This document shows, piece by piece, positions 1 through 10,337 of a stretch of 64,000 nucleotides of DNA; the first letter of the stretch is position 1; every line of letters starts with the position of its first letter. Position numbers and translations under genes: made by a program. Source of the DNA: a bacterium (GTDB lineage Bacteria > UBP15 > UBA6099 > JAJRTR01); assembly GCA_024278215.1 (NCBI GenBank), contig JAJRTR010000052.1, positions 1 to 64,000 of the forward strand. The letters are read 5' to 3'. The notes under the pieces were generated by a model. It did no database searches and had not been told where the DNA came from. It saw only the letters and a list, made by a program, of their open reading frames with translations.

Positions 1-2
1 CA

Positions 3-179
3 ATACAGGATATCATCGACATGCCTGACCGTCTGATCGATTTATTCATCCAGCTGTGCCTGCAGAACAACGGAAGCCTTTCAGCCAGAAAAAGATCTTC
101 TCATTTTGATTTCCTTACTGACGAAGAACTCGCGGCCATGGAGCAAGCTGTTAAAGACGGCTACAACCGACCAACTTAA
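3..179 (+). CDS. C-terminal fragment of a Fic-like family protein (truncated by window start)
   Basis: Open frame 3 from window start: IQDIIDMPDRLIDLFIQLCLQNNGSLSARKRSSHFDFLTDEELAAMEQAVKDGYNRPT*, resembling Fic-family C-termini. Confidence 0.6.
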   Translation: MQDIIDMPDRLIDLFIQLCLQNNGSLSARKRSSHFDFLTDEELAAMEQAVKDGYNRPT

Positions 180-326
180 TAGATAGCCTGAATAGTGTAG
201 AGCTTTGTTCCATATTGTTTCTGGCTGATGGTGACATCGAATTAAGCCTCACGTATGGTTTCAAGGTCGTTGGCAAAGCGCTGGGCAAACTGCCTCGATG
301 AATCCATTTCAAAACGCAATCCAAAA

Positions 327-604
327 TCACGGGGACACACGCTTGAGCGCCACAAACAACTCCCGGGAAAAAACATTCTTCAGGCTGCCGTCATCTTCGA
401 AAATCGAATACCCCTCGACCTCCTTCATACGTCGAATCTCACCAATCTGACTCATTATCAGCATCCCCTTTCGCACCTCCTGACGTTGGTTATTTGACAT
501 AAATAGCTTCCAACATCAGGGGCATAATCATCCCCTCCCGGAAATCGTCTCCAGGGGGGTCAATTTTAACGCCGGTAGGGGGTCATTTTAACGCGCCGTT
601 TGAC
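327..604 (-). mobile_element. Degraded IS21-like remnant: IS end plus truncated istA N-terminus
   Basis: Minus strand has tandem TTAAAATGACCCCC / TTAAAATTGACCCCC motifs typical of IS21-family ends (540-604), then a 57-aa ORF (327-500) containing MSQIGEIRRMKEVEGYSI, resembling the IstA N-terminus, which then diverges and stops. Confidence 0.6.
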
Positions 605-652
605 ACTTGTAGCCAAATTGAAAAAAGCCCGTTGTTATGGACTTTTCCCTTA

Positions 653-725
653 TGGAGCTAACGGGGATCGAACCCGTGACCTTTTGACTGCCAGTCAAAC
701 GCGCTCCCAGCTGCGCCATAGCCCC
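653..725 (-). tRNA. tRNA-Ala (anticodon GGC)
   Basis: Minus strand GGGGCTATGGCGCAGCTGGGAGCGCGTTTGACTGGCAGTCAAAAGGTCACGGGTTCGATCCCCGTTAGCTCCA folds as a cloverleaf; 7-bp acceptor stem GGGGCTA/TAGCTCC, anticodon loop CTGGCAG, T-loop GGTTCGATCC. Confidence 0.95.
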
Positions 726-817
726 GAATCACCCAAATTATATGTAAGATGCTGTAAAAGTAAAGGGCTTTGTAAGATTTAGTGGCCGGATTTCTTTGTG
801 AGGAATCCGGGCTATGG

Positions 818-863
818 ACAATTGCAGCCGCCCGCAGCGGAATCAGAATTTTGCAATTGGCTC
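818..863. repeat. Dispersed AATTGCAGCCG...CAGAATTTTGCAATTGGCTC repeat, copy 1
   Basis: Near-identical copies at 41307-41352 and 61204-61251. Confidence 0.7.
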
Positions 864-894
864 GGTCAACAATATTGTTTTTTCGCGGTATAGG

Positions 895-3255
895 TCAGCG
901 CTTGATGTAGCTTTCCGCTTTTGCGAGGGCTTTTTTTGCGACCTCCAGGTCAGGCACGAGCGCCAGTTCGCTGCGGAAATGTTCCGCGGCCTCCTCGAAA
1001 CGACCTGTTTTCATAAGCATTAAGCCGTACTCGTAGTTCAGCATTTCCGCGCCGGGATTAAGTTTGAGCGCTTTGCGGAAATGTTTTTCGGCATCTTTGA
1101 AGTGGTGTTTGACGGTAAGGTAAACAGCATAGTTCCTGTGATAAACGGCGTCTTTGGGGGCTGATTCGAGGGCGGATTCGAGATATTTTTTCGCGTCGTT
1201 CAAGCGCCTGCCGTTTTTTGCGAACAGGTACCCGATGTAGGAGAGTGTTTCGGGGTCGTCTGCGGCGAGCTGTTCGAGAGGTTCGAGTGTCTGCATGCTG
1301 CGTGTGATGTAGTCGACAAGATTGAGAAACTGCGCGGTTGCCAGGGTCGCGGGGATGCGGAATTGTGATTCCGACTGTAGTATCAGGTAAGAGTCCTCGC
1401 CGAATTTTTCTATGATTTCCGTTTCTGTCGGGGACGGTTTCAAATTCGGGTTTTCGAGTGTTCTCTGGTGGAAACTCTTCAGGATTTCGAGTTCCTCGTC
1501 GGAAGGCATAGCGGCCATGTAATCTTTCAACAGGGCGATGCCGTCCCAGTATCTGCCTGAAAGCCCGAGGGCATTGCCGTAGAAAAAGACAGAGCCGGTG
1601 GTGAGAATGCGAGGGAAGGAAGAGACAAGTTTTTTCTCGCCGCGCGGGTGCAAATCGGGTTTGAGGTCAATCGATTTAAAAAGAGTGATCGCTTCTTTGT
1701 AGCGGCCGAGTTTGCAGAGAAGTTTGCCTCTTATGAGATATGCGATGTCGGAATCGGGGAAAAACCGGATCATTTCTTTGGAGAGGGCAAGGGCATGAGC
1801 GCGGTCGTCGCTCATGTAGAATGCACTGAGCAGCAGCGCGTGCATGTCCGGCCCCATAAACCCGTGATTGAAAGATTCTTTAATCACATCCGCCGCTTTA
1901 TCGAACTCGCGCCTGCCCAGGTAAAGCTCCGCGAGCCCAACGTATGCCATCGCGTTGGTGGGTCTGATTTCCTTGATGCGCTTGTAATACGTAATTATCA
2001 TATCACTCTGTGTTTTCGGGTCGAGCGACATGATCTTGAGGTAGTAGTTACCCGAAAGGTTGGCGATTATATCCGGGTTCCGCGGGTCGATATGCAACGC
2101 AGCCTCGAGTTCGCTGATTGCGTCATCTATGTGTCCGGTGGTCGAGAAGGCCATGCCGAGGAACAGGTGTCCTACGGACGAATCGGGCCACAGGGAAACC
2201 ACCTCTCTCATCCCCGCTATCGCAGCTTTAAAGCTTTTCGTGTCCCAGGCGCTTATCGCTTTTTCGAGCGCCCAGTTCTCCGTACTGTCACTTTCCACGG
2301 GTGTTGTTTCGCCGTCGAGGCTCAACTCCGAGGGGAATAGTTGCAATCCTATTCTGGTAAAATGAGAAGGCCCGGTGATATATGCGTTTCCTTTATATGT
2401 GTACATCACAGCATTATTGTAGTTGTTTATATTCTGCGGCATCTCATCCCAGAAACGCATGTCTATCAGATCGGACATGGGAACCGTTTCGTCTTCCTTG
2501 CCGGTCTTGATGTCGATGACATGCAGCATGGCGTCCGTGGAGACGACCAGGAGCCTGTCCTTGACAACCGAAGCGGTTTCGACCAATTCGCTGCCCACGT
2601 CGCATGTCCATCGAGGTTCGCTTCCGGGGGGCGGCCACACGGGTGCCTGAGGTGCTTCCTTCGGCGGGTAGAACAGGACCTGTGAACCCTTGAATTCGAT
2701 TCTCGAACCTTTGCCGAGAATGTCCGGAGCAAACCCGGCCCTGACTGGTTTATCGAGTTCGTAGAACTCTCCCGGCACGCCGCTGTCGCCGATGGGAAAC
2801 TCTTTTCCACCAAGGGCGTATACTTCATAATCGCCCGCGCTGTATTGTATCGCCAGCTTATCCCCATCCGTCGATGCAAGCACTTTCTCAAAGGAAGGTT
2901 CTTTGAGCCTGATAGACCACTTTCTCTTCTTTTCTTTTATATCCAGCACGTGGAAAATGTTGTCGGAGAACGCGACGATCCGGGTATCGTCCAGAATATA
3001 TAGTTCGACCGGACTGTAGAATTTGAATTTCCAGTAACTTTCACCACTTTCGAGGTCCACAAAATGCAGGGTATTTTCGCTACTCTCCAAAACAGCCATA
3101 TCACCAATGAAAGAAACAGACCCGCGGCGGACATCCGGCTTGATGCGATATGTCCATTCCTTCTTCGGATACACGGCAAGCGCCTGCTGCGCAGACATTG
3201 CCGTAAAAATGAAAATTGACAAAAATAAAAATCTCGGAAAGGCTTTTCTGTTCAT
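895..3255 (-). CDS. TPR-repeat protein with N-terminal PQQ-like beta-propeller region
   Basis: 786 aa, signal peptide, N-terminal blade-like repeats (LHFVDLESGESYWKFKF), C-terminal tandem TPRs (NPDIIANLSGNYYLK, YHRNYAVYLTVKHHFKDAEKHFRKALKLNP). Confidence 0.85.
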   Translation of the reverse strand: MNRKAFPRFLFLSIFIFTAMSAQQALAVYPKKEWTYRIKPDVRRGSVSFIGDMAVLESSENTLHFVDLESGESYWKFKFYSPVELYILDDTRIVAFSDNIFHVLDIKEKKRKWSIRLKEPSFEKVLASTDGDKLAIQYSAGDYEVYALGGKEFPIGDSGVPGEFYELDKPVRAGFAPDILGKGSRIEFKGSQVLFYPPKEAPQAPVWPPPGSEPRWTCDVGSELVETASVVKDRLLVVSTDAMLHVIDIKTGKEDETVPMSDLIDMRFWDEMPQNINNYNNAVMYTYKGNAYITGPSHFTRIGLQLFPSELSLDGETTPVESDSTENWALEKAISAWDTKSFKAAIAGMREVVSLWPDSSVGHLFLGMAFSTTGHIDDAISELEAALHIDPRNPDIIANLSGNYYLKIMSLDPKTQSDMIITYYKRIKEIRPTNAMAYVGLAELYLGRREFDKAADVIKESFNHGFMGPDMHALLLSAFYMSDDRAHALALSKEMIRFFPDSDIAYLIRGKLLCKLGRYKEAITLFKSIDLKPDLHPRGEKKLVSSFPRILTTGSVFFYGNALGLSGRYWDGIALLKDYMAAMPSDEELEILKSFHQRTLENPNLKPSPTETEIIEKFGEDSYLILQSESQFRIPATLATAQFLNLVDYITRSMQTLEPLEQLAADDPETLSYIGYLFAKNGRRLNDAKKYLESALESAPKDAVYHRNYAVYLTVKHHFKDAEKHFRKALKLNPGAEMLNYEYGLMLMKTGRFEEAAEHFRSELALVPDLEVAKKALAKAESYIKR

Positions 3256-3380
3256 ATTCTATCCCGGCAGACATTATTATCGAACGTCATTATCGAATTG
3301 AAGAATAATACCAGAACTGATATGTAACTTCAATCTCTTACGGGTGCATGTCCCGGATGAGGTGTAGCCCCTTTAGTGCC

Positions 3381-3469
3381 AATACCGTTTGCTTCAGCAA
3401 CAATGATGCGCGAAAAACCTGTATTTATCGCGAATATTGATACCCATACCTTCTTGAGTAAACGGTATT
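3381..3469. repeat. ~90 bp element with AATACCGTTT...AAACGGTATT terminal inverted repeats, copy 1
   Basis: Second copy at 25267-25357; a CCCGCAT-type hairpin directly follows both copies. Confidence 0.75.
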
Positions 3470-3513
3470 GCGTTTAGTGCGCATATTACACCAATGCGGG
3501 ATAGACACAATGC

Positions 3514-4728
3514 CTACGCGCCGAACTTGAGCAGCTTCAGCGCATTCGCCATCATGACAGGCAGCAGAGAGGTCGAAATCATGCGACCGAGCCCGCCCGC
3601 TGCGCATGCGTGTTCACCGAACTTTCGCACCCCGTCCGGGCGGCAGCAATTCGACCAGAGAAGCAGCGGGAGCGGATGCCAGCTGTGAGATTTCAGAAGC
3701 GCCGGTGTCGAGTGGTCGCCCGTGATGGCCACAACATCGGGTTTCAGGTTCATTATCGTTGGAATTATCGCGTCCGTTTCCTCGATTATGTGAACTTTTG
3801 CGTCGAAGTTTCCATCCTCGCCGTAACTGTCTGTTTTTTTCACATGGAAATAGAAATATTCGTGATTGTCGAAGCACTCTTTCAGCGTTGCGGCTTCGTC
3901 GCTGATGGAAGGACCCGGTTCGAGCACGTTCATGCCGATGAGGCGTGTGATGCCCTTGTAGTCGGGATAAACGGCGATGGAGGCGGCGCGCATTTTTGTG
4001 AAGTCGCCGAACTGCGGAATATCGGGCACATTGTCGAACCCGCGCATCAGTATATAATTCGCGGGCGTTTCGCCTTCGAGCCGTTCGGCGACAATCGAGA
4101 CGAATTTGTTCGCAAGTTGCGCGGTCAGCTCGGCCTCCGGGGCGGCGGCGACTGCTTCGAGCGGCGGTTTGCCCGTCTGTTGCGGATCGGTGTCTTTCAC
4201 CCGGCCGTCGAGCCCCTTGCCCCTGAAGATGACCGCGCAGCGATAGTCCATAACAGGTTTCACGAAAACCTCCACGCCGTCGATTTCTATGCTGCCGAGC
4301 TGTTCGCAGAGTTCGGCGTTTTTACTTGTGGGGATGCGGCCCGCGCGACGGTCGGTGACTATTCCGCCGCCATCAACAGTACAGAAGTTGCCGCGCGCGG
4401 CGACGTCGGTTTTTTCCATCGGGAACCCGATGCCGGCCGATGCGAGCACACCGCGCCCGATAGCATACTTAACAGGATTGTAGCCGAAAAGCGACAGGTG
4501 CGCCGGGCCGCTGCCGGGGGTGAAGCCCGGCGCGATGGGGTCGAGAAGCCCACATGCCGCTTCGGCGGCCAGCGCGTCCATATTCGGGGTTCGCGCCGCC
4601 TCCAGCTCGGTGCCGACGCCGGGTGTCGTTTCCAGTCCTCCCAGACCGTCCATTACCAGCAGGAAGACTTTCTTTTCATTCTCCACCGACAGCTTGTTTA
4701 TCATTTCAATGTAATCCTGCATTTTCAT
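3514..4728 (-). CDS. apgM: 2,3-bisphosphoglycerate-independent phosphoglycerate mutase, archaeal type
   Basis: KVFLLVMDGLGGL, GSGPAHLSLFGYNP, ITGDHSTP...SWHPLP metalloenzyme motifs. ORF-track start at 4791 runs into a dispersed repeat, so the start is set at MKMQDYIEM (4728). Confidence 0.9.
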   Translation of the reverse strand: MKMQDYIEMINKLSVENEKKVFLLVMDGLGGLETTPGVGTELEAARTPNMDALAAEAACGLLDPIAPGFTPGSGPAHLSLFGYNPVKYAIGRGVLASAGIGFPMEKTDVAARGNFCTVDGGGIVTDRRAGRIPTSKNAELCEQLGSIEIDGVEVFVKPVMDYRCAVIFRGKGLDGRVKDTDPQQTGKPPLEAVAAAPEAELTAQLANKFVSIVAERLEGETPANYILMRGFDNVPDIPQFGDFTKMRAASIAVYPDYKGITRLIGMNVLEPGPSISDEAATLKECFDNHEYFYFHVKKTDSYGEDGNFDAKVHIIEETDAIIPTIMNLKPDVVAITGDHSTPALLKSHSWHPLPLLLWSNCCRPDGVRKFGEHACAAGGLGRMISTSLLPVMMANALKLLKFGA

Positions 4729-4817
4729 CAACCCTTTCTTTTTGGAGTCGCTTGCAAAACTCTGTTCTGCTGCCGACCTCGCTGCGAACAAACTTTTACA
4801 TGTGGCTCTATAGTATT

Positions 4818-6140
4818 TTAATCTGTATCCGTTTTATTCTTCATGCCATAACCGCCCTGCCCCGCCCTCCGGTATAAAGGGCTGAGGCGCAGAATGCTTT
4901 CCACCGCGCCGACAGGTGGATCGAACATCTTGAGCGGTGTCGAGCGCAGAGTATTGCGGAGCATCGCCACATCATCCGGGCTGAAACCGCCCGCCAGCCC
5001 CAGCAGGAAGAAATACACCGGTGCCGCCGCCAACATCCAGACAAGGAAAACCGGCCCGTCCGCCGGCAAGACACCCACCGCGAAAGCAGAAACAACCGCT
5101 GCCGCTCCCGGCGCGGCGAAGTATGACACTTTGAACTTCAGCCCGGCATCCTTCCTCACATAATACAACAGTATCAACAGTCCGCACAACATTGAAACAT
5201 CGAAACCCGCCGCAACCGCATAAATACTGCCCGTAAACCGCCCGGCCCCGGCGATCAGTCCCGCTTCGAGCACAAGCACAATCATCAACGCCGCCGCGGG
5301 TATCCCGGGCTTATCTATTCCCATCAGCAGGTTGGCGCACAGCATTATCAACATACTCATGCTCATGCCGAATGCGAGAATTACCGTCAGCGTACCAATC
5401 GCATCCGCCGGAAATGCCGGCCCGCTGAAAAACTCGACTATCTGCCCTGAAAACGCCAGATACACAGTTAATATGAAACCTATCACTATCCCCGCGTATT
5501 TAATTGAAAGATCGTAATAATGCTGCATCAGGTTTTTTCTATTCTGTTTATGGGCTTCGGAAATCGCGGGCAACAGCGCGTAAATCATTCCCACGATAAG
5601 CATCGGGGCCATCGCATAAGTGTAGCCGCTGCTGAAGTAGCCTGCCTGGAGGGCGTTTTCATCGGCGGTCTGACCGAAGAAATGAAAAGTGTGGGCCATG
5701 TTGGACACCATCGGCGTCGGGACAAAAGCCATAATCGTTCCGCCCAGCATCGTCACGGCGGCCAGACGACCGAAAGAAAGCAGTCTGCGCATGTTCTCCG
5801 GCCTGCACCGCCGCCATGCGAACAATGTTTTGACCTTGATGTCCGCACGGTTGACGACAGCCAGTGAAAACAGGTACTGCAATATTGCCGCGACAGCGAC
5901 ACCCGCCGCGCCCGCGAGTACTCCCGCGTCGCCGCCCGCGGTTTCAGGATGCGTTCTCACAACATACACCACCAGTAATGTCGACGAAATCAGCATAGCG
6001 GAAGGGAACGCGAGATTGCACACAGCCAGCATGTCCAGCCGCTGCACACCACCCAGGATGCCGAACATCGCAAAATACATCTGGCGTCCCATAACCGCCG
6101 CGACCATCAGCCAGCCGAGCCTCACCGTCAGCGAATCCAT
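4818..6140 (-). CDS. Polysaccharide flippase (Wzx/MATE-like), C-terminal part
   Basis: Multi-pass membrane protein continuing the 6128-6523 frame after a frameshift; MDSLTVRLGWLMVAAVMGRQMYFAMFGILGG onward. Residues upstream in the 526-aa ORF are out of frame with the homologous protein. Confidence 0.75.
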   Translation of the reverse strand: MDSLTVRLGWLMVAAVMGRQMYFAMFGILGGVQRLDMLAVCNLAFPSAMLISSTLLVVYVVRTHPETAGGDAGVLAGAAGVAVAAILQYLFSLAVVNRADIKVKTLFAWRRCRPENMRRLLSFGRLAAVTMLGGTIMAFVPTPMVSNMAHTFHFFGQTADENALQAGYFSSGYTYAMAPMLIVGMIYALLPAISEAHKQNRKNLMQHYYDLSIKYAGIVIGFILTVYLAFSGQIVEFFSGPAFPADAIGTLTVILAFGMSMSMLIMLCANLLMGIDKPGIPAAALMIVLVLEAGLIAGAGRFTGSIYAVAAGFDVSMLCGLLILLYYVRKDAGLKFKVSYFAAPGAAAVVSAFAVGVLPADGPVFLVWMLAAAPVYFFLLGLAGGFSPDDVAMLRNTLRSTPLKMFDPPVGAVESILRLSPLYRRAGQGGYGMKNKTDTD

Positions 6141-6523
6141 TCGCCCACCAAAATCCCGAGACACACAACCGCCACGGCCAGGAAGACGACGCCCAATGTG
6201 AAGTGGAGTCTTGTGCCCTCGGCCATGACAAGCTCCGCCTCGGCGGGAGCCAATTGATGATCCCGCGAGATGAAAGCCGCCATCGCCTGCGGCACACCGA
6301 ATGAAACCGCTGTCGAAAGTATCCAGAAAACGTCGATGAACGGCTTTGCAATGCCGTATCCGCCAGGCCCGAGAAGCCGCTGCATCAGAATCGTCCACAC
6401 GAATGACAACATGCCCGATACGACAGTGGCCATCATTGTCGCCGAACTGCCCGCGACAAATCGACCTACCTTATCTTCGTCGCTATCGCCGCGTTTGAAA
6501 ACTGATGATGATTTTCCGCTCAT
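6128..6523 (-). CDS. Polysaccharide flippase, N-terminal part (frameshifted from downstream ORF)
   Basis: MSGKSSSVFKRGDSDEDKVGRFVAGSSATMMATVVSGMLSFVWTILMQRLLGPGGYGIAKPFIDVFWIL is a typical flippase N-terminus; overlaps next frame by 13 bp. Confidence 0.75.
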   Translation of the reverse strand: MSGKSSSVFKRGDSDEDKVGRFVAGSSATMMATVVSGMLSFVWTILMQRLLGPGGYGIAKPFIDVFWILSTAVSFGVPQAMAAFISRDHQLAPAEAELVMAEGTRLHFTLGVVFLAVAVVCLGILVGEWIR

Positions 6524-6692
6524 AATCCGATGTAAAAGGATAACACATCACGGGCAGCTATGGAACAATGCGCACAATGAATGTCTTCAACCGCGCAGTG
6601 TCCGACCGCGCAGAGCACATTTGTTATTCCTCACCGATTTTACTATATTTCTTTGCAGACCCGAGTCGACAGAATCATCCGGAGGCGGCATC

Positions 6693-7283
6693 ATGAAAAG
6701 CGAAGTGGTAATACTTAAAGAAGGATACATCGAGGTTCTCGGTGATGGTCGCCTGCGCGCCGATGCGACAATATCTCTGATAAAAGGTCCGCGGAATATC
6801 GTCGTCGACACCGGCAATCCCGCATCGGGACAGGCACTATCAGCCGCTCTCGGCGACATGCGTCTTGCGCCCGGCGACATCGACTTCGTTGTCTGCACAC
6901 ACGGCCACACAGACCATACCGGCAACAACGGACTCTTTCCACACGCGACATTTATTGTCGGGCGCGACATCTCGAAAGGCGACATTTTCCGGACTCATGA
7001 TTTCGAGTCGAGACCGCTGAAACTGTGCGAATACGTCGAGGTTATACCGACGGCGGGACACACGAAATATGATGTCTCCGTTAAAGTGGAAACAGCGGAA
7101 GGACTTGTTTATATTGTCGGAGACCTGATCTTCACCAGGCCGGGAAGAGCCGGCGACGAACTATGGTGCTCCTTCGCCGAATTCCCCGAAACGCAGGCGG
7201 CGAACCGCAGGGCGGCACTCGCCCGGGCCGACTACATCGTGCCGGGACATGCAGGCATTTTCAAAGTTTCCGGACAGTGCTGA
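6693..7283 (+). CDS. MBL-fold metallo-hydrolase (MBLAC1-like)
   Basis: THGHTDHTG metal-binding motif, PTAGHTKYDVSV, VPGHAGIF; RBS GGAGG upstream of ATG 6693. Confidence 0.85.
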   Translation: MKSEVVILKEGYIEVLGDGRLRADATISLIKGPRNIVVDTGNPASGQALSAALGDMRLAPGDIDFVVCTHGHTDHTGNNGLFPHATFIVGRDISKGDIFRTHDFESRPLKLCEYVEVIPTAGHTKYDVSVKVETAEGLVYIVGDLIFTRPGRAGDELWCSFAEFPETQAANRRAALARADYIVPGHAGIFKVSGQC

Positions 7284-7367
7284 GGAAACGTGCTTGTGGT
7301 GGTTCACAGTTTGTAACGGATATTCTCCCCGAACGAACAGGGTGAAATCGGAAATATGCTGATAAAT

Positions 7368-7502
7368 GAGCCAATTGCAAAATTATGTTCGTAGCGAGGT
7401 CGAGCGAGATTGTTCAGAGCAAGGCGGAGGTGTAAAATCCTCGCAGGCGTACTTGTGGTGTACGTCGAGGACGATTTTGCGCCGACAACGCAGCTAAGGT
7501 AG
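7368..7502 (+). repeat. Dispersed repeat AGCCAATTGCAAAATTATGTTCGTAGCGAGGTCGA..., copy 1
   Basis: Copies at 41176-41312 (+) and 34562-34676 (-), degenerate copies at 4743-4806 (-) and 56900-56990. Confidence 0.8.
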
Positions 7503-7708
7503 CGGCATGTCAACAAAGAAAAGATGTAAGATGGGGCAGCGTAAAAACAAGGGCGGGGTACGGTGCCCCCGCCCTACACCTTCATGCGACATTACAAGCC
7601 TGACGTGACAGTAGTAGTAGAATTTATGGGGATACGATCCGGAATTAAAGGTTCAAATTTCAGTCATGCCCCCAAAATTCTCACAACATATTGAAAAACA
7701 CACAAGTT
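7497..7708 (-). repeat. MITE-like element with CTTGTGCGTTTTT-type terminus, copy 1 (other end truncated)
   Basis: Minus strand AACTTGTGTGTTTTTCAATATGTTGTGAGAATTTTGGGGGCATGACTGAAATTTGAAC...TACTACTGTCACGTCAGGCTTGTAATGTCGC...CTTACATCTTTTCTTTGTTGACATGCCGCTACCTT matches copies at 20028, 27122 and 29575. Confidence 0.85.
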
Positions 7709-7711
7709 TAG

Positions 7712-10285
7712 TTACAATTTCACGCTTCTGAGACGGAGCGCGTTGCTGATTACGGAAACCGAACTGAAACTCATTGCCGCCGCGGCGATCATGGGGCTCA
7801 GGAGAATTCCGAAGAACGGATAGAGGATCCCGGCTGCAACGGGTACGCCGAGACTGTTGTATGCGAACGCGAAGAAGAGATTTTGCCTGATGTTGCTCAT
7901 CACGGCCCGACTGAGTCGACGCGCTCTGACGATTCCATTGAGATCGCCCTTGACGAGGGTGACGCCTGCGCTTTCCATGGCAACGTCTGTGCCCGTGCCC
8001 ATAGCGATGCCGACATGGGCCTGTGCCAGGGCTGGAGCATCGTTGACGCCGTCGCCGGCCATGGCTACAATGCGGCCTTCATCCTGGAGTTTTTTCACTA
8101 TTTCGCCTTTGTGATCCGGCAGCACGTCGGCCTCGACCCTGTCTATATTCAATTCGCGTGCCACAGCTTCGGCGGTCTTGCGGTTGTCGCCCGTGAGCAT
8201 CACGATTTCAATTCCATAGCTCCGCAGTTTCCCGATGGCCTCCGGCGTCGTTTTTTTAATGGGATCCGATACACTGAGTATACCGCCCAGTTTCCCGTCG
8301 ACTGCAACGAACATCACTGTCCGGCCTTTGCCTCTGAGGGAATCGACTTTCCGGCTGAGTTCGCCGGTATCCACGTTCAGATCGTCCATATATTTGGAAT
8401 TGCCGAGCGCAACGTAGTGGCCGTCCACTCTGCCCGCTACGCCTTTGCCGGTTTCTGATTGAAAATCGAGTGCATCTTCCAGTTTCACGCCTTTTTCTTT
8501 CACGCCTTCTACGATCGCGGCGGCAAGCGGATGCTCGCTGCCTTTTTCGAGACTGGCGGCGAGGCGCATCAGTTTTTCGTCTTCGAAACCTGATACGGGT
8601 ATGACCTCGGTGAGTTTGGGTTTACCCTCCGTAAGCGTGCCTGTCTTGTCCACGACAATCGTATTGACTTTTTCGAGTATCTCCAGGGCTTCGGCATTCT
8701 TTATAAGGACACCGGCTTTTGCCCCGCGGCCTGTGCCGACCATGATGGACATGGGCGTGGCGAGGCCCAGGGCGCAGGGACACGCAATGATAAGAACCGC
8801 CACGGAGTTCACCAGCGCGAACGCGAACGCGGGCGAAGGACCAAAGAACAGCCACACGAAAAATGTGACAACAGATATGGAAATGACAACCGGGACGAAA
8901 TAGCCCGCGACGATGTCCGCGAGTTTCTGGATGGGCGCACGACTGCGCTGGGCTTCAGCCACCATCTTCACGATCTGCGCGAGCAGCGTGTCGCCGCCCA
9001 CACGTTCGGCCTCCATGAGCAGTCCGCCCGTGCCGTTCACTGTGCCGCCGGTTACCTTATCATTTTCCGTTTTTTCGACCGGGATAGGTTCGCCGGACAC
9101 CATGGACTCGTCCACGGAACTCGTCCCCTCGATCACTTTTCCGTCCACCGGTATTTTTTCGCCGGGTCGCACCCGCAACCTGTCGCCGGGCTGGACTACT
9201 TCCAGCGGCACGTCTTCTTCTTCGCCGTTTTCGCCGACACGGCGCGCGGTTTTCGGCGCGAGGCCAAGCAGTTCTTTGATCGCTTTTCCGGTCTGGCTCC
9301 TGGCGCGCAGTTCGAGAACCTGCCCGAGCAGAACGAGCACGATGATAACCGCTACCGCTTCGAAATACACGGCTACCTGGCCGAACTCACCCCTGAATGA
9401 GTCCGGAAATATATGGGGGAACAGAGTCGCCACCAGGCTGTAGATATAAGCGACGCCGGTGCCGATGCCGATGAGAGTGAACATGTTCAGGCTTTTGTTG
9501 ACAACGGACTTCCAGGCGCGCACAAAAAATATCGAGCCGCACCACAACGTCACCGGCGTCGTAAGGACAAGCTGCAGCCAGATCAGTATGTTGATGTTCA
9601 CGTATTTCGTGGGGTTCAACGCCGGTATCATTTCAGCCATCGTAATGTAGAAAACCGGTATTGTCAGCACGGTAGCCACCCAGAAACGTCGCGCCATGTC
9701 GATTAGTTCCAGATTCTTTTCCTCGACTTCCACTTCACGCGCTTCGAGCGCCATGCCGCATTTGGGGCAATCGCCGGGTGCGTCCCGTACGATTTCCGGA
9801 TGCATCGGGCACGTGTATTCCGTTTTTGTGCTCGGGGCCGGAATGGATTCCGGTTCGAGCGCCATGCCGCACTGCGGGCAGTCGCCGGGGCCTTCCTGCC
9901 GCACGTCGAGGTGCATGGGGCATATATAGATCGTTCCGGGAGGCGCTTCTTCATGCCTGTCGCCGCCGCCGGACAGATATTTCTCCGGATCACCTTCGAA
10001 CTTCTCCTTGCACTTCGGGTTGCAGAAATAGTGCGTTTCACCTTTGTACTCGATCACTGCCGCGGCGTCTTCCTTCTTTATCTTCATGCCGCATACTACA
10101 TCTTTGACCTCGGTGCCGCCTTTTGCGGTCTCTTCTTTTCCTGACAGATATTTCCCCGGATCGGCGACGAACTTCTCTTTGCACTTCGGATTGCAGAAGT
10201 AATAAGTTTCTCCCCCGTGCTCTGTTCTCTCCGCCGCACTTTCCGACTCGATATCCATATTGCAAACCACATCTTTGACCTTCAT
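7712..10285 (-). CDS. P1B-type heavy-metal-translocating ATPase with two YHS and two HMBD domains
   Basis: Two YHS modules ([24 protein letters not shown]), two YxCPMHxxxxxxxPGDCPxCGMALE modules, CPC membrane motif (IACPCALG), [29 protein letters not shown] 7 nt upstream of ATG 10285. Confidence 0.95.
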   Translation of the reverse strand: MKVKDVVCNMDIESESAAERTEHGGETYYFCNPKCKEKFVADPGKYLSGKEETAKGGTEVKDVVCGMKIKKEDAAAVIEYKGETHYFCNPKCKEKFEGDPEKYLSGGGDRHEEAPPGTIYICPMHLDVRQEGPGDCPQCGMALEPESIPAPSTKTEYTCPMHPEIVRDAPGDCPKCGMALEAREVEVEEKNLELIDMARRFWVATVLTIPVFYITMAEMIPALNPTKYVNINILIWLQLVLTTPVTLWCGSIFFVRAWKSVVNKSLNMFTLIGIGTGVAYIYSLVATLFPHIFPDSFRGEFGQVAVYFEAVAVIIVLVLLGQVLELRARSQTGKAIKELLGLAPKTARRVGENGEEEDVPLEVVQPGDRLRVRPGEKIPVDGKVIEGTSSVDESMVSGEPIPVEKTENDKVTGGTVNGTGGLLMEAERVGGDTLLAQIVKMVAEAQRSRAPIQKLADIVAGYFVPVVISISVVTFFVWLFFGPSPAFAFALVNSVAVLIIACPCALGLATPMSIMVGTGRGAKAGVLIKNAEALEILEKVNTIVVDKTGTLTEGKPKLTEVIPVSGFEDEKLMRLAASLEKGSEHPLAAAIVEGVKEKGVKLEDALDFQSETGKGVAGRVDGHYVALGNSKYMDDLNVDTGELSRKVDSLRGKGRTVMFVAVDGKLGGILSVSDPIKKTTPEAIGKLRSYGIEIVMLTGDNRKTAEAVARELNIDRVEADVLPDHKGEIVKKLQDEGRIVAMAGDGVNDAPALAQAHVGIAMGTGTDVAMESAGVTLVKGDLNGIVRARRLSRAVMSNIRQNLFFAFAYNSLGVPVAAGILYPFFGILLSPMIAAAAMSFSSVSVISNALRLRSVKL

Positions 10286-10337
10286 AACAAACACCTCCTT
10301 ATAAACGGCTCCGAGCGTGCCGGGGTCCGTTACACCT

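Noticed and set aside
4729-4791. N-terminal extension MFAARSAAEQSFASDSKKKGL of apgM
   Set aside because: Lies in a degenerate copy of the TTGCAAAA...GCGAGGTCG repeat; the conserved protein starts near MKMQDYIEM.
3610-4821. 403-aa plus-strand ORF antisense to apgM
   Set aside because: Shadow ORF opposite a strongly supported apgM frame; no recognisable motifs.
6141-6398. N-terminal 86 aa of the 526-aa flippase ORF
   Set aside because: Arg/Gly/His-rich out-of-frame translation of the true flippase N-terminus encoded in 6128-6523.
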